Source: Terfezia claveryi
Taxonomy: Eukaryota; Ascomycota; Pezizomycetes; Pezizales; Pezizaceae
Assembly: GCA_015179025.1 (NCBI GenBank)
Contig: WHUX01000128.1
Span: forward strand, 62,001 to 126,000
Direction: 5' to 3'
DNA: 64,000 nucleotides
In this document: in pieces, positions 45,401 to 58,519 of the stretch
Layout of the letters: each line of letters opens with the position of its first letter
How positions within the stretch are numbered: position 1 is the first letter of the stretch
The notes under the pieces: generated by a model
Databases searched by the model: none
What the model was told of the DNA's origin: nothing
Seen by the model: the letters and a program-made list of their open reading frames with translations, nothing else
Program-made: the position numbers and the translations under genes

Positions 45401-47387
45401 GCTGGCAACAATGTGGTCCTCGGAGTGTATTACGTGGTGGTTTTTTCAATGCAGTCTATCAGGTAGAATAGTTGTGATAAGCAGGGTAAGAAAATTTTCA
45501 CGTTATCCCATTTTTTGAAATGCCCATGTAGTGGCAAATCGAGAGTATTTAATGATGAGATTATATTTGAATCATTTGTGATCTGTTGCCCATAAGATAT
45601 AGTTCTAAGACAACAGTCTTCAAGCCTTTGATGCTTTTATATTTTTGAACTTGGATTCATCAACTGGCTGATGTCCTACCCATGAAGAATTCAAATATCA
45701 ACTAAAGCGATAGCAGCTTTTCATTCACCAAGCTTTGATTTAACTGGTATAGTTACTGTGTAGATGCTCCCTAGGAGCCAGTCTACTTGGCATGCCTGAA
45801 TTTTTTTTGAAGTCAGATGTACAACTGTATATCTCTCTGCAGATCCGGGGTGAAAGTTTACGTACCGTGCATATGCACGCACAGGTCGCAGTAGTACAGT
45901 ATGCACCATGAAAAAAAGGTCTGTATAAACACTAAATAATTACTCTCAAATCAAAGCAATGACCTGTTTCCTTTGCGTTTGGGTCTTTTCGAAATTCTGT
46001 GCCCTTAATATCCACTGTTTTCCAGTACAGCGAATGGCACAGTACGACAACCGCACCTGAGCTTTCTGTTGTATAAAACGTAATGGCAGTTGCGAGCCCC
46101 ACGATTTAGTCGGTGATTGCCTGGTGCATTGATTCATTTGAATCCTGCTTTTCACTATCGTATAAACTCTCGAAACTGTCTGGGGACGAATAAGGCTGAA
46201 TAGGCGAGGAATAAGCCAATAAATATCTTTTTATTAATGTCTCCACAAGAAGGCGTTCATGTTTGCTTATTTTGGGGCTGCAATTGGAAGACATGAGATA
46301 CGTCAGTCCTCGGCGTTACTAATTATAAATTAACAGCTTATCAGCATGCAGAGAAGCCAATGAATATTCATCCAGGAACATTACTTACATGTTACTCTTT
46401 GTCCGAGCCACCCTTGTGCAGATCTGGTTCAAGCGAGACGAAGAAATATTCGATTGTATAGATAACGAGAACAGCTTGATGAAGGTATATACAGAGGTGT
46501 GTGAGGACAGCAGCCGAAGATGTTACTGCCATACCTATGGGAAGTAAATCGCCCCTTAAAGTCAACATGTCTTTTAGCTCATGGGTTGTGGAAACTTCCT
46601 GCCCATTGAAGTAAAAAAGCAAAAATACACGCGCAAAAATTCTCTGAGTCCACTACGTCAAAGAGGCAAAACACAACTAAAGTTTAGCATTAAACCATTT
46701 TAAGGTGAACTTAAGGCTAAATTGACTGCCTAGACTTCTTGGAGACATTAAGCAAGAATTTCTCATGTAATACGGCCTCCTGCAGCCGCAGCCTGCCTCT
46801 GAAAATATCGATACATTCATGAGCTTTGGGCATGTAGGTAAACTGTTGAATCCACCTATCGACCGTGATCATGCTAAACTGCGGGGCATCAAATAATTTC
46901 CATCTACTCTAAGACTCATTAAACCCCCTTAGGACGTTCGCCGTGGATTATCCCAGGTACGGATATCACGGAGTAATTTAGCTAAGAGCTGAACTACCAT
47001 AGCATACCAGCATTGCCATGCAGCACCAGGCTACAAACTGAACAAGCCTCCAAATCTAATAGAGCTACTTAGGTAATAGGAAATAACTTCCATAAATTAG
47101 GGCCATACCAAACAAAGGAAGGAGTAGAAGCTATGTACAATGAGAATTACAGTCCAGGGAGTATACCATAAATAAACATATTAGAAGAATGATAGATAAT
47201 CCAAGATCCCAAAATTGGTATTTTTGTGTTCCTTCATGAAGCCTGGTTTACACCAGGTATACAGCAAATCCCTAAAAACAGGGCAAACAAAGAAAAAGTC
47301 GTTAAGACAGATACTCGTAACACTCGATTGATAGCATAGATAAACATCAAGGACAAAAATGAAATATAAAAGAACAGTTCAGCCTTG
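42456..47387. other. 4.9-kb region without recognised genes
   Basis: Only short, unrelated frames are seen. No tRNA, tandem array or transposon terminus is supported here. Confidence 0.4.
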
Positions 47388-48936
47388 TCATCGCGCAACA
47401 GGGCCGGGCTGTACCATCGATATCGATTCCATGCTGTTCAATTCTTCACCCAATTGATTCCCTATTATTCCTGAATCGATCCGACTTTGTGGGATCTTCT
47501 TGACATCGTAGCCCCCATCCAAATCCTCTGCTCGTGCAGTGCTGGGTCCACGCCTATGTCGCATGGGTGGCCGCCGGTCAATGGGTTTCTTGCCGATAAG
47601 GACCCTAAATCGGTTCTGTATCTGGTAAGGAAATTGCTTGCAAGCAGGGAATGTGGTGATAATGTAGATGAGCCCGTTCCAGAAGCCTTGACATGGCAAT
47701 ACAAGGGCAGAGGCGAAGTTGAGGCCAAAGCTGGTGCGACCCGGGTGAATGATAGTATAAACACGGTTAATGGAAGATGGCAGCTGGTCATAGGATTGAT
47801 GTTAGTTATACCTGAATTCCGCAGCAGTTCAGCGGTGGCTTACCCAGGTGATGACCAGGGCCAGGAAAAACAACATGGCACACCGGCAGTATGCCCAAGC
47901 AGCCGTGTTAGCCTCAACTGCACTCTTTTGTCTTGCTGTTATCACAGCGTTTGCTATTGGAGGAACGTTCTTTCCAGACGACTCCACCGTGCACGAATAT
48001 GAGGGGTAACCTTGGGGTTGGAGCATCCCCACCCCTGCAACTGGTCCTGGATCTCTTAATATCGGGACAGTGGCGCTAGTATTCATTATATTCGACTGAC
48101 CCCCTTGGGCATTAATATTCTGCGTCCTGGTGACACCTTCCCTGGTGACACCTTGGCTGACAGATGCTGCTGGAGGGAGGGACATAACTGTGCCACCTCC
48201 AGATCCATAATTGCCTGTTCCAGTGCTGACGGATGATAATTCGCCTCTGGCAAAGAACCTCAAGCTACCACGCAATTTGAAGATGACGTTCCCGGCGAGA
48301 ATATAGATTGAGAATGTGAATACCAAGACAATCCATACTGGTCCATAAAAGGTGGCGATGCGGAAGATTTGCCAATCGTCTGACACCCAGCACCACAGAG
48401 TTGCCGGACCATAAAAAGGTTTAGTGGCCCCTCTTTCCTGTTTGCTGATGAACAAAAACACCATAGAAGGTATAAAAGGCACGCCGTAGCAAATGATAAT
48501 ATATGGGATTTCGAGTTGCTGAAGGCGGTGGGAGGAGTATTTCCTAAAGACGGTGAGGTAAACATTAAGCGCCATTGCAGCACACTATTACCCCCGATTA
48601 GTGATGAATTGACATCCGGAATTGGTAAACGGATAGATTGCTCACAAATAATGCGTCTGCAGGCATAAACCATTGGATGAGCATTGATTGCATTTTGCAA
48701 ATTGGGGCCTGATGGTCTTCGTGATAAGCTCTTATGCCATCCTGTGAAATCAATGTCGCAACATTGGTCAAGATATTTCCGAAAGATGCAAAAAAGGCTA
48801 ATCTATTGATTGGCTTATGGAATGCCCTCGAGACGCAAAATGTGACGATGATAAACCCAGCCCCAAGCAGGGAGAAAATAGAGCCCACTCGGGATGTAGT
48901 TTCGAAGATTTCAAGTTCCCGCGTGGTCCAGGTCAT
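47388..48936 (-). CDS. Seven-transmembrane cAMP-receptor-like GPCR
   Basis: Three exons join in phase: 48936-48646, 48584-47844 and 47783-47388 (1428 nt, 475 aa). The introns are 61 bp (GTGAGC, branch TCACTAATC) and 60 bp (GTAAGC, branch ACTAAC). Hydrophobic segments match TM1 (about residues 16-36), TM2 (NRLAFFASFGNILTNVATLI), TM3 (MLIQWFMPADALF, across intron 1), TM4 (IPYIIICYGVPFIPSMVFLFI), TM5 (IFRIATFYGPVWIVLVFTFS), a long Ser/Gly/Val-rich third loop, TM6 (CAMLFFLALVITW) and TM7 (LNFASALVLPCQGFWNGLIY). This fits the fungal CAR/Git3-like receptors for nutrient or sexual signalling through G proteins. Cys80 and a Cys in LWCWVSDDW are the likely extracellular disulphide. The ligand is unknown. 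Confidence 0.9.
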
Positions 48937-51900
48937 AACTGCTTGTCTGAATTTCCCTGATACGTGGAGAAGAACTAGGGATCTTTTATCCTCCTCCCTA
49001 ACTAGAGGTATTTGGAGCTCTTGATGTTGGCTTTATGTCCCGTTGTTCGACCGTTGAGGTATGCTGAGAAAGATGATCGATGAATCCAACAACACAATAA
49101 TAACAATTGCCGTAGAAATATGATCTGAAGTTACGAATACAAGTCAGCTTTGCTCATCGACCTCAGTTCTTCTAGCGAGCTTGGTCGTCATTCAGGCCTC
49201 CGCCCATCACTAGCAAAACAGAGGAACTAATGAAACAAAATATGAGAACTGATTTATGAAGCTACCAGATATACATACTAAGAAACAGTAAATGATATTC
49301 TGTCGTTATTTTTCTGAGAGTGGAGTGTAGCGACCCGTATTATTTCTTGATATAACTTGTTTTCTTTCTTTCACTGACATTGGCAATCCGAACGCTCCTC
49401 CAATACAACCAGCGATTCCCACTTCAATCTTATCTCAAGAAACCCGGGCCTCGGCTATGCGGGTACCGAACTCGTTTGTCCTCTTCTACCGGCGCAGTTC
49501 TTCGAACCTTGGCTGTCCCACCGTACTTGGAGCTGAGGAGGTGAATTTTAAGTTGTAGGTATGGTATATCGGAATTGTATCGATTCGTAGATTTATATCA
49601 GGTTGATGCTGATCTTCATTGTAAACATTCGAGAACCACACTCCCTCCGGCAGATTTGGGGGGGCTACTAGTAGTTATAAAATAAGGTACTATGCGAGGC
49701 CCCACCAGAGGTTTTGGTCAGCTCCAAGTTCTGAAGTGCATCTTTAAGATGCAACTGCTGACAAGGGGGTATGATTCAAACCCAATTACTAGCGTCGGTA
49801 TAGGAACAGGGTTGTCTACCCCAGTTCGTAGTCATCCAGTTTTACGCTCGCTTGGGAGGGAGCCAGCACTAGAGGTATCGGTTGAGTAAGAGTATGGTAT
49901 CAGAACTCATCTGTACGTAGAAGACATATGATCTGCATCAGCTGAAAGATCACAATTCATCTGCATATCCAGTCCAATCAGACCGGATTTGTGCTCAATT
50001 GAATCATCTTTTACTATTCCCTGATCGGGGCTAGATGAGGTATCTGTAGATTGTGACAGGCCACATCCATTAAGGGACGGGCCTCACGAATTAATATAGA
50101 AAAGCATGTAAGCACCTACATGCAGCTACATGCAGGTTCCAACAACACTACTAGGTAGTACTTTTCGCTGGCTTGAGACATGAGACTCGCCGAACCGCAA
50201 CCGCTCGCTTGTTTCAAATCCTAAGAAACCATAGCTATACATAGTATCTTTTTGTTGTGCGAAACTGACACAAAGTCGGCTGCGGACCCGAGCTGACTCG
50301 ATGTCTTCCTGCACACTGCTTCCCGAAAATACCAAAAGTGGTGTACATTGTTGGTATTTATTTATCATATATCCATATAAGAGTATACCTAAATTACAAG
50401 AAGCAGTGGCTTTAGGTTATTATCTAAACTAGATTAGAACTGGTATTGACTATAGTTAGAGGTTTTTGTAAATAATCGGTATCTAGGCAAGTGGAGGAGC
50501 CAGTAATTACTGTTTTGTCTTAAGTTGCTATCCACAGACTTTCGGGATTAGCGTTGTATCGCGTCAGCATTAGCCTAGACCTCCCATTGCACTCCTATTG
50601 GGCAGTAGGACTACACCATAAGTTGAATCATTGTAGGTACTTGCTTTTTGAATCTTTGGCAATTCAAGTTGCTTTTGTCTCTTAATAAAAAGTAATGTGC
50701 TGCAGATAACAACGAAGCCCCCCATCAGCTGCTACACACAGGTATCCCTTAGATCGATCATGGTAGCACCTCAAATACCTACTTAAGCTTTGTGCCTGTT
50801 CGCTTTATCGCAGTTTGCCTCAGGTCTTAGGCCCTTCAGCTTTGTCTTGTATGCGGGCTTTGGAGCTCGACTTCCAAAAATGTGTGCCACCCGAAATTGG
50901 CTCTCTTCTTGCCTAGGTACCCATGACCCCAAACTAATGTAGTTTTAAGGCACAAGTGCAGCAGGTGAGAAACCAACTGTGTATCTTGCTCTACCTACTT
51001 GTCTGCTCCTACACCGGTAATGTCTCTCACAGGACCTGGCCATTGTCGACATCAAGAGTAGAAATTAACATATTAGACGAATTATTTTCTTGACCGCATA
51101 AAACTAACATGAGAGTCTGTCTTGGATAGGGGTTGAACAATTTGTCTATCAAGTAGACTAGATATACATTTCCAATTGTGCTGACGACTCCTATATTCTA
51201 ATACTAGTAATTATCACTTGGCTTATTTAAATTGGATTGAATACACCTGCATCCAAGATGTTGGAATATTATATTAAGGTAAACGTGCCCAATGAAGCAC
51301 TGTTTAAACTTTATTCAGTCATGATAATCACGTCCATATTGCCAAAAACCATGCGGCACATCTAAGGAGACTAGCTTAGGTAGGGCTTCTAGTACTGCAG
51401 TGCAAACGGTCAAGCTTCATACTCACGTAGATAGAAGCAGAAACAGAACAATTATGCACTCCTGTTTCGTAATGTAATTTTGCAGATCCGTGACGGGAGA
51501 CGGCTGCACTAAATACAGGCTGCTCCATATAAAAATTGTGGGCAAAAAATATCACAAATGCATGTCGCTCTGCCAGCACCAAGTAAACAGATCAATTATT
51601 GCTGCTTTTCTTCTCATCCTGAGGTGCTGGCCAGCATCCGATTCAGATCCATTTGGCCTCCATTTAAACTATTTTTGAGGGTTGAATAATTAAACAATGT
51701 CTCGGAGGATATCCTTTAGCGAGAGTATATATTTGCGAGCGTGGGGACTGTGCTACTATCTCACTTAAAGTTTAAGAATACCATACTAGTAGGGTTTGTT
51801 AGGATTGTGTGGCTGTGTCTAAATCTAGTAGAGAAGTCTGGAACATCCCGAACAAATTTCACAGCTAGGTAGTATGATACAGCTTCGCAGCAAAAATAAC

Positions 51901-52500
51901 GAACAGTGCCCCGCATAAGTGAGCTCGCGCTTGCTCGACATTTGCTAAATTTCTTGCTGCCCCGGCCGATAAAGCGCCTTAAAGTTCCGGCCTCTTTAGT
52001 CCGGTCATGGCCTTGGGCCGATTGCTGGTTATAAGACGTTTTTGTTTAAAGAAAAAAAAGAAAAGCCTCGGTATGCAGGGTCCATTTTTGCCACCCGAGC
52101 TCTATACCATGAAGGCCCAGAAAGGACCGAGTTAACCTCTGCTCTTGGTAATCCCCATTCCTAGGCCAGAACTGTGAAAGCGATTTATTTGCAAATGCGA
52201 TCAGATTTAATGCAACAATACTCACACCCATGTGCACAATTATATATGCATAGAAGTACTATACTTCTGTATGGTAATATGGTGCCTTAACAATTACATG
52301 AATACCTCTTGCAGGCTCTTACACACCGTTATCTGTAAATCTTAGTTGCAGCCGTGCCAACCAGACTATTGCATCCTGGACTTGGCCCAGTAATGTCGAA
52401 TACTCGTATTCAAGTTATTCTAACCTATGACGAGAGGGTTCTTCCGACTTTACGATCTCATACGTCCATGCCCTCTGCCCCGTCTTGCAATATCAGGCCT
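48937..52500. other. 3.6-kb region without recognised genes
   Basis: It includes the GPCR promoter side. A presequence-like frame at 49380-49544 is listed separately. Nothing else is supported. Confidence 0.35.
49380..49544 (+). other. Orphan mitochondrial-presequence-like frame
   Basis: A 54-codon frame beginning TTG GCA encodes LAIRTLLQYNQRF then many Arg, Ser and Leu and few acidic residues, ending LAVPPYLELRR. The composition resembles a mitochondrial targeting peptide. No ATG precedes it in frame, and a GT follows the end. It may be a decayed first exon or chance. Confidence 0.2.
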
Positions 52501-52513
52501 CAACACCCGCTTC

Positions 52514-53096
52514 CTACTCACGCCCCCGCCACCCACTATGACCTTTTACCCACATCAGGACTTTAGTCACTCTACTTATCTGCTCTCGGACCAATGCCTC
52601 GCTAACTAGGCCTGCCGCGCGCATGATTACCGCCTGTCTATCCAAGGGCACCACATCCATGCCATCTAGATCCCAGCATCTCCGCATCCATGACAGTGGC
52701 ATATGCTACCTGGTATGCCTCTTCTCCCGGGTGACCACCCCTACCACCCCTTCTGCTTTGCCCCTCCACCTTCAGGATGTCTATGTCCATGATCCGCACC
52801 TCTGTTTGGCAATCTCGGGACTGGAATGGATCTTGCTTGATGTTATACCTCATGTCGAACAACAACAACTTGTATATACGTTCCAAGAGTTCAACTGCCT
52901 TCAAGCCCCGAGCTCCTGCAGCAGCTACAGTCTGAGGATTAGTCCTTGGAACTTCTTGATATAATGCCTCCAGCGACTTGAGTTTTGTGCCTACAGCCCG
53001 CAAGTTTCCTGGAGGATTGCTCCCTTCCCACGTGCATACATACCGTAAAGCTACGAGAACCCTATGCATGTTGTTAGTTCTATGTTCCGAGAACAT
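52514..53096 (-). mobile_element. LINE RNase H scrap
   Basis: On the minus strand the pieces AYATVMDAEMLG (about 52705-52670), LDRQAVIMRAAGLV (about 52645-52605) and VLMWVKGHSG (about 52560-52530) follow RNase H order. They are in different frames, indicating decay. The upstream part (53096-52750) is of the same frame but unrecognised. Confidence 0.5.
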
Positions 53097-54749
53097 ATAT
53101 ACACTCTCTAGCTCCGTAAAGATGTCGGCTATACTTGGCCTGAAACTACTGGACTGAAACTAACCATACCCGGAAGCCAAATGTGGCTATCAGTTACTAA
53201 GCAGAAATAGGCCAAAATTTAGCGGGGAAAAAAAAAGGAAGGTTTCACAAGCTCTGATGTTAATGTTAATGTTATGTGCCATCTGATGGTACCACCTCAT
53301 TGGGAAGGTTAGACTTCTGGTGGCGTCCCTAGACTTAGGCTTTACCTGTAGGAACAGGGAGAACTCGGGTGCTGCAAGGAATGAAACATCGGTTATTTCA
53401 CCATCGGCAGCAGCAACATAAGCTAAAGCGACAGCTTAACCTTTTCAGGCAGCCCTCAATAGAAGTTGTAAATGGGTAATTTGTGATTGATCTACCTCAC
53501 AAGATACTCGCACTGTGAAGTGTGAGGATGAGCTTGATCCTGAGGAGCCATATTGGAGTGTTCTGATCACTATTCAAATATAGGGAGCGAGCGCAAGAGG
53601 GGTAGCTATTGATGGTACATTTGCTACAGTAACATCCGAAGTTGTCGGGTTGCGATGGTTGCGAATTCCCTCATCTGTGTTTGGTTGAATTAAACCTAAG
53701 CAGTCGGATGCAAAGGATCACGTACATTCCCCTACCTACATAGCATGCAACAAACGCAATTACTTGCCACCTGACTGTATCGTCCCCTAGAGGGTATCGA
53801 CTCACCCTAGACCAGATTATATGTACTGGGATTAATCCCCTCAACCAGCTATAGATATCTCGTGACTCAGCTTGTTCTAGTTGCCCCTACAGCATACAAA
53901 TTTGTATAATACCTTGATCACTTTCATGACCGGTGTTTGTCAAAGGAGACCTCATCCTTACATAGAGCATATACCGCCATTAGTAACTCCATGAAGTCAG
54001 TAAATACGAAGTAGTCATTGTTGGCGTGTAGGTTCACTCTCCGAACAATGAAAGATACCCTTTGCATTTGTATAGTTCGTACATACTAGGTAGTTCGTGT
54101 TGCATGGCTGCACAGCTTCTATGTCGACGGAGCTGGTTAGTCGTGCATATACATTCTATACATTAAGTATACAGGTACCAGGGAGGCCTCCGGGTTTGAA
54201 TATTTGAGACTAGTGAATTACCAGTGGCTCTATTTGGATATCCAGTGCTTGAGTCCTATATTCCGTACTCTCTTCATATATCCTTTTAATAAACTCATGC
54301 AAAGCTAGCCTGAGTTTAAGCCCCTGGGGTAGGGTAATCTGGGGGCTGTGTCTAATATGCATAGCCATGGTATGGTTATATTTTATTCACTTTTATCAAC
54401 GTCTATCATATACAGGTAGGCTATGGTACACGTGATAACTCGAAGTGTGCGGAAGCATTCGGATGTGCCCCTGCAATCAGGCTCAAAATATCAAAGTATA
54501 CTAGTTATCCGTTGGAGCTCGCGCACGTCTGATTAAGACAAGCCAACATGAACAGGGTTTCTGCTGAATTATTATGATCGAATACAAAATTTTCCGAACG
54601 AAGGTTAACGCTTGCAACTGGGACGTTCTAGTCTCCAGTGGTAACAACAGATACCATCTTATACTAAAGTCTCAGTGGTTTGAAGTGTAGAGTCATATGC
54701 ATACCGCCGTAAGCCATCTGCGGGTGTGTAGACTTAAAATGTATATCAT
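53097..54749. other. Unannotated spacer
   Basis: No gene, array or transposon end is recognised. Confidence 0.35.
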
Positions 54750-55028
54750 ATGCATCTCCTCCGGACCGATCCGGATCTGCCTAAGTTTATAAAGCAATAC
54801 CAGGAAAACTGGTGAATAAGACTCCTTGCTTGTATCTGAATCATACTCTCAAAATCTGAGTCAGGGACGCTAATCTGCCCACAACTAGTAACGCGCCTAC
54901 CACAAAAAGGAAAGAGCAAAGTTACAGACAGGTAGTCTCGTGCCCAGACAAGGAGTCTTATTCACCAGTTTTCCCGGGTATTGCTTTATAAACTTAGGCA
55001 GATCCGGATCGGTCCGGAGGAGATGCAT
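54750..55028. mobile_element. Foldback/MITE with 79-80-bp inverted repeats
   Basis: The left arm (54750-54828) and right arm (54949-55028) are nearly perfect inverse copies starting ATGCATCTCCTCCGGACC. They differ only by a small change at the ACCAGG/ACCCGGG site. The 120-bp centre has no coding capacity. No clear target duplication is visible, so the superfamily is not assigned. The near identity suggests recent movement or gene conversion. Confidence 0.8.
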
Positions 55029-55492
55029 TATTCTAACTGCCGGCATACCGAAACTAGGACTCAAAAATCGTGGTCAGCTTGGTTCACACGCATAGAAAAG
55101 TAGCAACATAAAGCTAACCATTTATTGTGAACCACTAGGCAGGCTGTGTAGATCTGTGCATGCCCATGGCTCTCCAGAAATGTACATTAGGGTAGCTGCC
55201 GATCGCCAAGTATTCATGGGCACAGTGATGGAGCGGGCGGATACTTACTAGGGCCCATACAAGGTCGCTTGAAGAGGACTCTAAGACCAGAAAGTCGCAG
55301 CAGTGCATGTACAGTCATGCTCAGGCAAGATATCTGTGCAGAAAAACCAAAGCCCATTGATATAACCTAGCATTGCCCCATCACAAAAGGATATGATTGA
55401 ATACCTGACTCAGTTGTTTTAGGAAAGGAGGTGCTCTGTACCGGCCACCCCGGTGTTGGGATGGGAGTCGGAGTTGCAATTATACCTACATA

Positions 55493-56120
55493 CACTCAAA
55501 CCTTGCTATACCGGACTGTATAAATCTGTTGCAACCTGTCCGGTATAGCTAACATCCGGTAAAGCAAATAGCGTGGGCCGTTCTTGGCCGGGTAAAGGTA
55601 TAAAACTTGAGTGCTTCCAAAGGTTGTTTACCTATACCTACTCAACCGTTGACTGCATATACGGAATCCTATCAATATATATCGGATTTCTCAATGCTAC
55701 CAAACAAGAGGAAGGGGTTGAGTGATCTAGAGCGGCATAGGATTTGTGTAAGACAAGATCCGTGGTATGCAGACATGACTTAGTTATGAAGAGTTTGGGG
55801 TTCTGTTTCCACGACCAGATGTTGGTAGGCCTATGGCACGGTCTACTATAAGCGACAAGCGACATATTGAAGAATAAGGGCCGATGGCTAGCTGTAAATA
55901 CTAGTACTCGGACGGTTTGGAAACTACTTTGTACTCTTTTCTATTGCTATACTACTGTTACCATTCCGTTGTAGCAAATATATTTACCTGTGATAATCTC
56001 CCTGTAACCTCTTCCCAGCCCATCCGGTACGGTATCCGGTATAGCAAGTAGATGCCTCACCTAAATTGCTAGAACTGGCAAATTCTGGCTTGAGCCGTCT
56101 GGTATAGCAAGGTTTGAGTG
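55493..56120. mobile_element. Non-autonomous element with about 26-bp inverted repeats
   Basis: It starts CACTCAAACCTTGCTATACC (55493-55512) and ends with the exact inverse (56101-56120). Repeated CCGGTATAGC motifs occur inside both ends. TA precedes the left end, but no TA follows the right end. Terminal style is like fungal pogo relatives, and no transposase is encoded. Confidence 0.75.
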
Positions 56121-58390
56121 GAGGTGACCATAGCACGGGTTGGGATATTTAGGAGACCACTTTGATTCAGGCCTCGTGCTTAGATCTAGAAACATTTATA
56201 ACTGTAAAGGCACAGCTAATAGCGCCTCTCCAGAAAACCACCAGAATTTGTATAACCAAGGAATTAACTTGTGCACCTGTAACTTCGTTTGGGGAGAGGA
56301 TTTCTATCCCATGTCAAAAAATAAGGCAGTTATATGCTATTTTATGGTGATCATCCAAGGGACTGTCATGTATATACTCTTCCTATACCACATATTATAT
56401 ATCTAGGCATTAGTCACCTGTATGGCCTTGTTTATATATAGGTTAGGCTATAATATCATAGAAGTTAAAAGGTTTCAAATGGCTTTAATTTAATCCCCAA
56501 CGTGCTTGAAGAATTGGAGTTGTGGTTTAATGCTTTAAAAGGTAGCTGTTTTGGTTTTAAAAAAAAAAAAACTTTTGGAACTATATATGCAGGCGTATTG
56601 ATACTGTACCCATATGCATTTGAAGTAACCGTACGTGGAGATATACGCTTAAATACGTCACAACAAGCTACTGTACGAATGGTTTTTTTAATTTAAGTCT
56701 ATACCCTCGATCAACCTAAGGATATGACGGGGTCCCAAATCTACTTTTTTAAGGTTCGACCTGTGTTTTTGGAACAAGAAGCGGGTCCTGCCTTAAATAA
56801 CAAAGGAGAGAAATATATTTCTTATTAACTTCAACCACAAATATCCTCCACTATCTTTCCATCCCATTAAATGAGATTCAGGTTAGTAAGGAAGTCTCTA
56901 CAGATCCACCGTCACCTTTCTATCCCCTTCCGCATCCACCGAGCCCTCTCATCTGCCTATTCCCATGAATTCCACTGCCTTCCTATCCGAATGGTAAACA
57001 GCTGGTGAAGCATGGCCAAACTGGCACTAGAGCTAAAAAAACTTATTGGCTTTTTGTCGTCATCTCCTTCGATCAGAATATCTGATGGGAAAGGAAGAGA
57101 CGTATACTTCCTTTAGATATCCTACTCGCCACTGGTATTTTGGCGTGATTGTGATCATGGCTTTTTTAAATCCAGGGGGAAACGATATCCGTCCACAGGA
57201 GTGTACGCCCTTTTATGTTACAATAAAGGAACCGACTGCAACTCAAATTATTTACAAGTGTTTTCCTCTCATATAATTATTTGAAGTCTGCGATAGTATA
57301 AACTGTTCTCGGTTCTCGGTGTCTGCTCTATTAGTCGTGCGAGCTGGTAGTATTTGTGTTATATTGACCATATGCATTGGTCAGAAAAGTAGGCATTTGC
57401 ATAGGAAATAATTTGTGGCCATACATCCGACATGATACTTGCACAATGAGTTACCCTGATAAGAGGAATGGAGAAGAGAAAATAGCGATATAATATGATT
57501 GCAATTGCACAGTGTATGATAATCTAGTGGGCATGTCTGCTAGCCCCATCTTGGTCTACAGAAACGTACGTATACATACTGCCTTAGATAGCTATTGAGG
57601 AGCCTTTGCAGCGCCACAAAGTACGTGACATGCAAAGAGATCTGGAAATAGCAAAGACCTAGTAGGGGCTCATTCACGGGTCCAAAGGAGTTATAACAAA
57701 TCACACATATCGGATAGAACAATCTCCCTCACAAAAAAGGGTCTACAGATTTTTTCCCAATGGCAAAGGGACTAAATATAGTACACATGCTGTTGCTGAG
57801 AGCTTGTGAATATCATATACAAGCTGAATATCCGTCGATACGATGCCCTTAAAATTCATTATTACCGCTATTATTAAGGTTTCAGATATACAACCAAAAA
57901 AGTATAGAGTCTAGAGTAGGCTGGCTCACTAGGGGTTCATAATTTCCCTCTATGCACTACGCCTAGCCTCTTAGCCTCGTTTGTCTCACACCGCGTCAGC
58001 GGCCTGATTTATGTATGTATCATGAGGAATTTTCTATGGGACTATATTTAGGGTACTGTTACTGGGGCGCTGCTTATTCCAAAAATTTGTCATACAGTTC
58101 ATATATATGGAAGGTACAAGTAATTATGAAATACAAGCGACACCAGAAATTGATTCGAAGCACCGTTACCCTCAATCAAAAATGACACATGCATAGCATA
58201 GCGGTCTTGGCCCGCATAGCGTACTTGAATTGATCGCGTGACCGATCCGAAGTTAGGTCATACCACATACTTCCGAGAATACCACAGCAATTCTGGATCG
58301 TAATAACTCCGTAGTTTGGTGAGACCCGAAGTTGGTTAAATAAAATAGTGGTGTAATGTTGATACACGAAGTTGGTCAAATATAATATCA
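56121..58390. other. 2.3-kb region without recognised genes
   Basis: A/T-rich with short open frames only; nothing is supported. Confidence 0.35.
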
Positions 58391-58519
58391 CTCTAATACT
58401 CGCTCTAATACTCGCTCTAATACTCGCTACAACACTCGCTCTAATACTCGCTCTAATACTCGCTACAACACTTCGCTCTAATACTCGCTCTAATACTCAC
58501 TCTAATACTTGCTGTAATA
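58391..58519. repeat. 12-bp minisatellite
   Basis: About eleven copies of CTCTAATACTCG, with CTACAACACTCG variants recurring after every two or three standard units. The higher-order pattern points to unit block duplication. Confidence 0.9.

Noticed and set aside
49680..49800. tRNA-like stem-loops (CATCTTTAAGATG arm followed by GATTCAAACC)
   Set aside because: The T-arm stem does not pair, no acceptor stem can be formed, and the anticodon would read a stop codon.
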